Source of the DNA: Anthoceros angustus
Lineage: Eukaryota; Streptophyta; Anthocerotopsida; Anthocerotales; Anthocerotaceae
DNA length: 64,000 nt
Direction of reading: 5' to 3'
Assembly: GCA_010909165.1 (NCBI GenBank)
Contig: MU008160.1
Coordinates: 124,001 to 188,000 of the forward strand
The position numbers and the translations under genes are program-made. This document shows positions 56,671 through 64,000 of this stretch, in pieces. The notes under the pieces were generated by a model. That model was not told the DNA's origin, searched no databases, and was given only the letters and a program-made list of their open reading frames with translations. Every line of letters begins with the position of its first letter. The first letter of the stretch is position 1.

Positions 56671-57241
56671 AATTTGAGGCCGCTCTAGTAAAAATATCTT
56701 TCTCTTGGTGTTGATCCGCGTTCTTGCAGACCCTTGGGCGTCTTCTTGCTAGCGAGTCTGAGTCAACGGCGAGCCACGGCTCGGGAGGGTCAAGGTCTGT
56801 GACGGACTTAACGTGTGGTGGTGTGTGCGGGGAAGGGCGGTAGGGACCCTTGTTCGTCGAGGCGGTCCAACGTCGGCGGGCCGGGCGTGTGAGCGGAGGT
56901 GCCGGGAGGTGTCACGAGGGGGACGGAGAGGCCGGCGGAGCAACGTAGGAGGTCTGTAGCCACTTGCGTTCTTTTCCAAGGTTGATAAGTGTAGAGGCGA
57001 TGGAGGAGCGGGTGAAGAAGCAGTGGCCAGCAGCGGGTAAACAGGTCCTTAAGCGTTTGGCCACCTGGGGCTGTTCGGTGAGCGTTATAAATAGGCTGGG
57101 TGTAGCGAAGATTGAGTGTGTTAAGGTGAAGTGGAGAAGAAAGGTGAGAATCGGTGAAGCGCGACAAGCGGAGCTATCATTCTCTTGGAGCGGACTCCAT
57201 ACCACAGCGACCTTGCGGGATTGTGCTATTATCGGTAATCA

Positions 57242-57464
57242 TACCGCTTATCACCTTTGACTCGGTGGAGTCAGGACTTATCCGGATACCGGTCAGTCCA
57301 GTGGCTCTCGTGAGTGGTCCGGGGTCCGTTACCCACTCACGGAGTCGGAGTACCTCCCGGGCGCCGTCCGTCTTATTCCTCCTTTTTCAGCCTTCACCTT
57401 GGACCTACAAAAAAAACAAAACCCAACTTATTTCCTAACCCCCAAGGGAAGTCCGTAGCCCACA
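57242..57464 (-). mobile_element. LTR head of inverted element B
   Basis: Minus-strand match to the first ~225-245 bp of the LTR (TGTGGGCTACGG inward). A purine tract, GAAGGGGGG, lies at 57,471-57,479 on the same strand, as expected just before a 3' LTR. Confidence 0.75.
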
Positions 57465-58700
57465 TATATTCCCCCCTTCAAAAATTATCATGTTGTATTC
57501 ACACCCAGAGCTCATTGGTAGATGCATACCATGGCCACACTGCGCCATAGCCTCACTCAACATTCCCTCGACCCCACACCCTCTCCCACCTTTTCCCTAA
57601 GCGTTCGCGTTTCCAGTTCTCGTGCTCACCACTTCCTAGACTCCTCTTTACACAGCGACTCACTCACCCACTTTCTTCTAAGACCCTCAGACACCACTAT
57701 GCGCAAAATATTCTCACCAATCCCTCTCTCTCACACCACACAGACCCTCTCCTCAGCCACATGTGACCGCCTCCACGGGCCACACAAACCCCCTACGCCC
57801 ACTGCATCTTCACCTTGGAATTAGACACAATCTGGTTACACAGCGGGTTGGGAAGGAAAGAAAGAAAAGCAGTGGTCGGCACCTGTGCGATTCGACACCG
57901 GCCATCTCACCCTCCTTCCGGAAATCTTCCTGCATGAGAGCGCGCTGATCGCCCCAAAGTGGAGCTTGGTCACTCTTTCGACCGACCACTGTGGATCTCC
58001 CCGCCTGTGGACGGAAAGGGCGCACCATCAGGTCAGCTATTGATTAGACATCTCTAATCAACCTCGCACGCAGATTTGACACACGGGAGCTCACACCTGA
58101 AATTGTATAACAAGAGAGACGCGAAAAGGTCTCTTGTACATCCAGCTGCGGAACGCCACAACTCACTTTTCCCCAGTGTCTAAAAAAAATGGCTAACCTA
58201 CCACGAGCGCACCTACCAATTCAGGTAACTACAGCTCCACAGGCTTTCCTAACTCCTTATCCCCTAATCCGAGTGAAAGCCCTTGACCTATGATTGCCGC
58301 TCCCCTCTAAAATCAGCGCGCCCGCCTCCTCTGTTGCTGCCTAGCCCTGCGGCCCATGGGTGTTCCTCTTGCTCTCCTACCACGCCTCTGATCCGAAAGA
58401 TTCTCCATTAAAACCTCCACCTCACTTCCGCTATCCGAGGTCCCTTCACTCCCTCTAGGAGGTGTAGCCTGCCCAGTTGCACATGTTGCCTCACTCCCTC
58501 ATCATCGACAGCTGCCACTCCTCCTCCACGCCTGCCTCGCTCACTCTCTCCTCGAGCACAACTGCGGAGGTATGCTTCAGCTCCCGCTTGAAGGAACCAG
58601 GTAGGAGCTCGTGGCGCTTAGGATGTGCGACCGAGTTTCGCCTCCTCATCCCAACATCCAAATACACATTTAGAGTGAGCACCTCCATGTGCGGTTAGGG
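57465..58700 (-). other. 3' interior of element B, no clear frame
   Basis: Between the purine tract and the first recognisable frame there are only short pyrimidine-rich open stretches on the plus strand. I take this as the non-coding 3' interior of B. Confidence 0.4.
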
Positions 58701-58744
58701 ACATGAGCATCCTCATCCAGAACGCCCTTATGCTAAAGAGGTCC

Positions 58745-59530
58745 TTACCCTCCGGCAGTCCTGAGACTGCTCCTAGAATCTAGGGGAGTTGCATCCCCTC
58801 CTACAGCGCTCCTGACGGTGGCTTCCCCTAGGTCTTTCTTCCTCGACGGTGCTTTTAGCCACCGTGGTGATCGCTTCCCCAACGGTGTCGCTTGTGCCCA
58901 CCGCGTGGCTGATGCGCCCTTCTTGGCTTGGTCTCTCTCTGACCACGGCCCTAGCCTCATCTCTCTCCCGCTTATACCTCTCCGCTAGTTTCTTGAACTT
59001 CTCCAGAGGCGCCAGCGTCTCCACTTGTTCCTGGACTCGCGAAACTTCATTCTAGAGCTTCTAAATCGTAGCATGCGCCCCCTTTACTTGGGTCACCAGG
59101 GCCTCCTGTTGGATGGACATAACCTTCAGCTCCTCCTGTGTCTTGCTTAGTGACTCCTCACACTCCCGCCTGCGGTCCTCTGTTGCCTTTTTCTCGCTCT
59201 CCACTCCCTCCAACTTTTCCTTGAGCAGGCTTCTCTCACGCCTACACACTAAGCCGGTGAGAGCCATAGTCGCAGGTCGAAGATCCGAGGGTCCGTCATC
59301 AAGTCGATGCAGATCACCAAATTAGGTTCCGGTGCATTCTCTTCCACAACAATCCCCGTACACGGGCTGTGTCACTTGCCTCCACCCCAGCTGGACAGGC
59401 CAAAGGAGTATCCCATAAAATGTCCTTTAACTCCGGTGAGAACCCTGCTGCCGGAGTTAACCCTTCCTCCCTTAGGAATTGGTCTGCAACTGCCTTTTCA
59501 TTCATAAAAAACTCCCCTAACAATTGCAAC
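58745..59530 (-). pseudogene. coiled-coil-like remnant in element B
   Basis: Minus-strand pieces are strongly charged and heptad-like: LEKFKKLAERYKRERDEARA (58,950-59,020), LLKEKLEGVESEKKATEDRR followed by RRECEESLSKTQEELKVM (59,120-59,230), and a further piece to 59,529. They are broken by frameshifts and lie downstream (minus strand) of the 190-codon frame. Possibly the C-terminal part of the same protein. Confidence 0.4.
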
Positions 59531-59830
59531 TCGTCCTCTACACTAGCGGAGGGATTAACCCGCCGTTTTCCTTTTGCTTTCCCCTCCTTCTCCCGTGGTT
59601 TAGCTGCCGTCTTTGACCTGGTGATCCGGGGTGTGGTTGTGGGCTCCTCCCCTGCTGCCTTCCCCTTTTTGAGTCGACCCCCAGCCGCATAACGCTTCCT
59701 CTTCCTCGCCTCCTTGTAACCTCTCCTCCTTCATTTGAATCTTCTGGTGCCGCAAATTCCCAACTGCTGGAGTCCTTTCCCGAATCTTCCTTGGACTCTT
59801 CTTCTTCTACTTGAGCTCCTTGACCGGCTT

Positions 59831-60403
59831 CTAGCTATGGAGGGCAGACACAATCTCCAACTCAGTTAGGCACTTGGAATACGCAAACACATGATTCAAG
59901 AAGGGCGAGATCAGAGAGGGACGAGGAGAGGAGGAGAGCAAATTTGCCCTCCCTTCACACGCCCTCTCAAAAATTATTCTGCCCCAGTCAATCCGCGTGC
60001 CCTTAACTACTTCATGGAGGAAGACCAGGAAGAGGTCCGCCATGTGATCCAACTTCCTGTTCTGCAAGAAACACAAAATCCACTTGGCCAGCCCCACGAG
60101 TTGCACAGACGCGAGTTGGCGGGTCACCCATCCATTATTAACCCGCACCTCCCCAGGCTTCATGATTGCTGCCGCTGCAGCCTTTAAGGTCTTCTTCCTC
60201 TGGGGGTCAATTACCAGACTCCCATCTTCCGAACCTTCGCGCCCATACACTTCCCGGAAGAGTTCCAGGTCCCAATTTTGCGGCCTCTGCCTCATGTCAC
60301 CCTCCTGTGACTTGGCCTTCAATTGGCGGGCACACTCCTGCACCAATGCCGGACTAACGTAACACCATTTCTTCTCCATGAAGCTCAATCCCAACTCCTG
60401 CAC
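59831..60403 (-). CDS. 190-codon open frame in element B (extra ORF)
   Basis: Starts MQELGLSFMEKKWCYVSPAL and includes WDLELFREVYGREG, a basic KTLKAAAAAIMK stretch, NNGWVTRQLASVQLVGLAKW, IDWGRIIFERACEGRANLLS and PFLNHVFAYSKCLTELE. The frame is also coding-like upstream to about 60,460, interrupted by one stop, so the start may be false. Its position, 5' of a purine tract and LTR on the same strand, and the W(G/P).IIF..(A/L) motif recall the extra ORF of Athila-type elements and the putative plant transposon domain. The match is from memory of the family and unproven. Confidence 0.45.
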   Translation of the reverse strand: MQELGLSFMEKKWCYVSPALVQECARQLKAKSQEGDMRQRPQNWDLELFREVYGREGSEDGSLVIDPQRKKTLKAAAAAIMKPGEVRVNNGWVTRQLASVQLVGLAKWILCFLQNRKLDHMADLFLVFLHEVVKGTRIDWGRIIFERACEGRANLLSSSPRPSLISPFLNHVFAYSKCLTELEIVSALHS

Positions 60404-60459
60404 AAGGCCGCCAGCTCTAACCTTCTAGTGGTCCATGTTGGGCCACTGCGTAGTGGGAA

Positions 60460-61000
60460 TCTCTGCCGCCGAGGCGCCATCTCTTCCTTCCGCTCCTGAC
60501 CGGTTCAAACTCCTACAGGCTCTACCTCCAATCCACAGTCCAGGAGGAAGTTCTCTTTCGAGCTCCACGACCACCCCGCCTCGGTCCGGACTTCACCGAG
60601 CCTACACAGCCATTTCAGCCTCGGCGCTGGGGTTCTCTTCCCGCCCGCTGCGCCACTGCCGGCCAGCACTTCTCCAGTGCTCACGCCACAAATGCACACT
60701 TGTAGTAAAACCCTCGTTCCGCGGCGGTACATGCGTCCTTCTCTCAACTCCGATGAGGTCACCGATCCCGGCGACTTCACTCGCCTTGAAATCTCGCAGA
60801 CCCCCAATACCCAAGTGCGGTCTTCTCGCAGTTGCGCTCCGACTTGCTCCGCTCACTGTCAGCCTTGGCTCCGCCACTAGGGTTGTTAACTCCCCCTGGC
60901 CTGTACGACCCATACACGGCCACCGTTGTGGAACTAGCCACCTCCCCACTCCCCTGCGCCATTGGTGCTGAATGAAGGGTACCCCTACCATATCTAGACA
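60460..61000 (-). other. open GC-rich stretch of element B
   Basis: Minus-strand frames of 100-129 codons without a recognisable domain. They may be the N-terminal part of the extra frame or non-coding. Confidence 0.3.
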
Positions 61001-61800
61001 CTTTTTATTCCTAAAAATCCCAAGGTCCAGCCTGTTCTACACAGATTCGAGGTCCAAGGACTAATTATTTGTAAAAGTATTATTGCCATGGGCCAAGGAT
61101 CACTTTTAGTATAAAAGACCTTACCTCGGACAATTCCTAAGCACTCCATCTCACAAAACATGAGAAAAACAAAAAAAAAAACATTCAAACCGACCGTCCA
61201 GGGTAGGGTTAGTGTACATGTGGTCTTCCATAGATGCACTGCATGGGCCCTTGTTCCCCTTCAAGGCAGGCCTAAGCTAGGAGACAGGGCCAGAGCCTAC
61301 AAGCTTTACATGGCCTCTACATGCTAACTGACCTATGCTAGGAGCGTTGTCTTTAACGAAGCTCCAATGCTAGCCCGAGCAGTGGAAGCTTCTTCTGCAA
61401 GTGGAGAATCAAGTCACCATCCTACGAAGGACTCACCTTGGGATTCAGATGTCATTCTGGACAACAGTAGTTTTGATTCTCACATTTCCTGACGATGATC
61501 CTGCTCCAGATTAGGGATTTTAATACCCTTTTCCCGGTGTTTCCACTGGATTCCAACCGGCCTTCATTGACCACAGCCATGATCCGGTGCACCACAATCG
61601 CCCTGCAATCCCTTGCCACTGCTCCAGTTGATACTTTGGAGGAGTCGTAGACCGATGGGGCCAGAGCTCCTACCTCCCAACCGCCCGAGGCTGCTCAACA
61701 GCACCTACATCGCCCTCCAGCCCAGACACTCCCAACTGCTGCTCCGGATCAGCACGCCTCAGGCGCGCGACCACTCCCAGCCGCTTGTCGTGAGGGCGGG
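61001..61800. other. no recognisable gene
   Basis: Mixed AT-rich sequence with no domain, RNA gene or repeat that I can identify. Confidence 0.4.
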
Positions 61801-61806
61801 GATGAT

Positions 61807-62015
61807 GTGGCTGCTCGTGCCCGGGCGCGGGCAGATGCCGGAGCGCGCGCCCATCAAGGCATGCGTGCGGATATGGGATTGTGGGCACAGGCGGATGCTA
61901 GAGTGCGCGCGCGTGAAGGAGCATGGGATGATGCCCCTGCACAAGCGGATGATGCCCATGCATGGGCGGATGCCCATCAGCATCTACATGCACTCTATGA
62001 GGCAGGCACACGGGA
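61807..62015 (+). repeat. Ala/Arg/Asp-rich low-complexity coding-like repeat
   Basis: GC-rich imperfect repeats (GCGGATGC, GCGCGCG) give an Ala-rich peptide (ARARADAGARAHQGM style) directly before the copia RT region. It may belong to the variable linker between integrase and RT. Confidence 0.4.
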
Positions 62016-63067
62016 GTGAACGCAACTGGTGCCTCCCCGCCGTTCTTCCCAATAGGACGCCGTCCTCCCGTTTGCTGGTCACCTGAACCACCAGTATCTC
62101 ATCCTCGTATACGTACATGGGCCATTACAGATATTTTGGCCAATATTGTTGATGGAAATGCAAATACCCCAGATTATCCTAAAGAGCATTTAGTAGATGA
62201 TTTTATTAATGTTGCTATTTCTGATTTTGCTGGCCCCACTTCGGAAATGGCCAGGGCTCTTCATGTCATGCTCTTCTGACGATTGATGGTGAACCGGCTA
62301 CTGGATGGGCCCAATGGTGCAGCATGGAAAGCCGTAATAGAAAGTGAGTATAATTCTTTGCTTAAATATCATACTTGGGATTTAGTCTCACTTCCTCTTG
62401 GTCGTAAACCCATCCTTTGTAAGTGGGTATATAAAACAAAATTAAATGCTGATGGTTCTATCAAACGTTATAAAGCTCGACTTGTTGCTAAGGGTTATAG
62501 CCAGGTAGACGGCGTGGATTATCAACAGTCTTTTTCACCGGTAGTTAAGACCCAATCCTTGAGGGTTCTCTTAGCCTTAGCTGCAGAGTTGAATTTAGAA
62601 ATCTATCAAATGGATGTTTGCACGGCATTTTTATATGGGGAACTTAAGGAGGAAATATATATGCGGCAGCCGAGGGCTATGAAGATGCCAATGTGGAGCT
62701 TGTTTATAAGTTGCTTAAGTGCCTCTATGGTTTAAAACAAAGTGCTCATATATGGTATTATAAATATAATGGTCGCCTTAAATTTATTGCCCTTATTCAA
62801 AGCCATGCTGATAGTAATGTTTACTATCTTCATGATGGCTCTAACTTTATCATTTCAGCCTTATATGTTGATAACGTATGCATGTTTGGTACTAGTATGG
62901 CCCTTATTAAAAGTGTTAAGGATATGTTACGCACTGAATTTGAAATGAAGGATATTGCAGTTCTTCAATGGTGTCTCGTCTTTCAAATTCTCCGTGATCG
63001 CCTGGAAGCGGAGCGCTGCATGCCCAACTTAGAGGTGGTCTTTGATACGACGACTAGATGTATGTGA
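62016..63067 (+). pseudogene. Ty1/copia reverse transcriptase remnant
   Basis: RVT_2-type RT in three frames. AWKAVIESEYNSLLKYHTWD, CKWVYKTKLNADGSIKRYKA, RLVAKGYSQVDGVDY and YQMDVCTAFLYGELKEEIYM lie in 62,283-62,670. After a frameshift come LLKCLYGLKQSAHIWYYKYN and the active-site region ALYVDNVCMFG (62,693-63,067), where Asn replaces the second catalytic Asp. It ends in a stop before RNase H. No LTRs were found around it. AT-rich codon use contrasts with the neighbouring GC-rich DNA. Confidence 0.85.
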
Positions 63068-63224
63068 GCTCGACAACAATGGTCATGTTAGTTTGAAAAT
63101 GGGCTAAATCGGTGTCTTAGGTACTGTGTCCATTTCCGGAAGGGGGTCCCAAAGTACACAAAGAAGGGGGTTTGTTCATTCACCCCCTCCAAAAATTATG
63201 GTGTTAATTCCATAATTACATTAT

Positions 63225-63800
63225 GGAATAGCAAGAGTTCACATATTTATCTAGCACTAGTGCACCGATCACAAAGTGCAAACTGCAACTAGCCATTGAC
63301 CTTGATGGCCTTACTGGAGAGAAAGATGGTACAAACTGGAGAGCAAGATGGTACGTACTGGCTGAAGACGGCCATATGATGCACCCTAGTTGACATTGTT
63401 GAGGATGGGGAGCTTGAGCTTGATGGCCAACGCTGAACATTGTAAAGCCTAGCATTTAGAAGTGAGACTTCAGCTAATCAGCCATCCCTAACCGTTGGTG
63501 ATATGGTCACGCAAGTCGGTCTGGCTAGCCCGATACCCGTTACCTCGGTGCACTTTCTGCGATTCTAACATCACGTTCGACTTGGATGCCTTGTGATTGT
63601 TGGAGGTCTTCCACGCCTCTCATCCACGTCCAAGGCATCCACTATGGCCAAAAACTCCCTTTCCAATCCATGCAGAATTTTGCAAAACTCCCTGCACTGG
63701 GTGCCGGTGCACGCTCCTGCCTCCGGTCGAAAAGGCTCTGCATTGGACAATGCAGAGTACTTGTAAGCTAGATGGCCACGCCGAATTGCGTATGAACTAG
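63225..63800 (-). repeat. dispersed repeat, second copy
   Basis: Related to 37,430-37,690 (TGGAATAGCA(A/G)GAGTTCACAT, CCGTTGG(C/T)GATATGGTCACGC, CTCATCCACGTCC). It keeps the same minus-strand peptide (EFCKILHG..FLAIVDA..DVDER). About 200 bp of other sequence is inserted near its left end. Confidence 0.55.
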
Positions 63801-64000
63801 AACAATTTGCCAAGGGATGTAGCTTAAGCTCAATACATACCCTGGAGTCTTTGTGGTATATATCACAATGCCCAAATATCTGTAAGTGTCAATTGCCAGA
63901 AATGGCAATCCTTAGAACAAGAAGGGTCTCGAATTCTAGTTAGCAGTGTTAATCCTTATTGAGAAGGCTTGTATCTAGAGTCACATAAAAGTAACATTAG
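63801..64000. other. no recognisable feature
   Basis: AT-rich end of the window with nothing identifiable. Confidence 0.4.

Larger units (their letters stand above)
43552..57241 (+). mobile_element. Ty3/gypsy LTR retrotransposon A (Tat/Athila-like)
   Basis: A 13.7-kb element with 4.2-kb LTRs, a tRNA-Asp-like primer site after the 5' LTR, then gag, protease, reverse transcriptase, RNase H and integrase in the Ty3/gypsy order. Every frame is broken by small indels. The integrase (CDAC zinc finger, WGIDF, TRYGCP, LVSDRG) and primer site suggest the Tat/Athila branch. It is inserted in an inverted relative, B. A clean target duplication could not be read. Confidence 0.8.
52975..57241 (+). repeat. 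3' LTR of Ty3/gypsy element A
   Basis: About 4.27 kb. It aligns end to end with 43,552-47,784, with the MAPKK frame at 53,618, minisatellite at 56,160-56,330, TATAAGA at 56,664-56,670 and terminal ATCA. Differences from the 5' LTR are overwhelmingly gaps of 1-10 bases. Confidence 0.82.

Noticed and set aside
61807-62019. Ala/Arg-rich frame as an antimicrobial or structural protein
   Set aside because: It is a simple-sequence expansion of GCGGATGC-like repeats next to copia RT, without a signal peptide or homologue.

Overview
This is land-plant nuclear DNA. The supporting evidence is a cluster of germin-like protein genes, a pentatricopeptide-repeat fragment, an intron-containing remnant of the plant glycoside hydrolase family 2 endo-beta-mannosidase, an orphan YqgF-type exon, one nuclear tRNA-Ala gene, and many Ty1/copia and Ty3/gypsy retrotransposon remnants. 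The species cannot be fixed from the sequence. The divergent, intronless germin-like genes and the DUF7869-type element point weakly to a seed-free plant (fern, lycophyte or bryophyte).

Bases 1-33,300 form a segmentally duplicated germin-like locus. GLP1 (6005-6715, -), GLP2 (16132-16842, -) and GLP4 (32033-32743, +) are intact 236-codon genes. GLP3 (26991-27698, -) carries two compensating frameshifts. GLP3 and GLP4 lie head to head as arms of a large inverted repeat. GLP1 and GLP2 lie in near-identical units about 10.1 kb apart that also carry a dead endo-beta-mannosidase fragment, a PPR fragment and exons of an unrecognised gene. The stretch 7.9-12 kb is a mosaic of two parental sequences, P (like 1-7.9 kb) and Q (like 18.8-19.9 kb), joined at four sites that each share 8-12 bp of microhomology. 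GLP2 itself looks chimeric. All copies keep the two His and the Glu of cupin motif 1, but Ile replaces the fourth metal-ligand His in motif 2. Each has a TATA box 120-185 bp upstream of the ATG.

Bases 20-33 kb also hold the tRNA-Ala gene, short tandem repeats, copia remnants, and a DUF7869-like reading frame whose front half is inverted relative to its tail. Bases 33,493-37,221 are a compact copia element on the minus strand with two LTRs and a perfect 5-bp target duplication.

Bases 38-57.2 kb are GC-rich and dominated by one Ty3/gypsy family. Element A (43,552-57,241) has LTRs of about 4.2 kb, a tRNA-Asp-like primer site, and decayed gag, protease, RT, RNase H and integrase in that order. 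It sits inside the LTR of an inverted relative (B), whose LTR pieces lie on both sides. A third LTR copy (C) lies upstream and a fourth fragment (D) is at 24 kb. The LTRs themselves carry a recurring MAPKK/MGPKK reading frame. The two LTRs of A differ mainly by small indels, so consensus quality here is suspect.

Bases 57.5-61 kb are the interior of element B on the minus strand, with an open 190-codon frame. Bases 62-63.1 kb hold another copia reverse transcriptase. The last kilobase holds a dispersed repeat also found at 37.4-37.7 kb.
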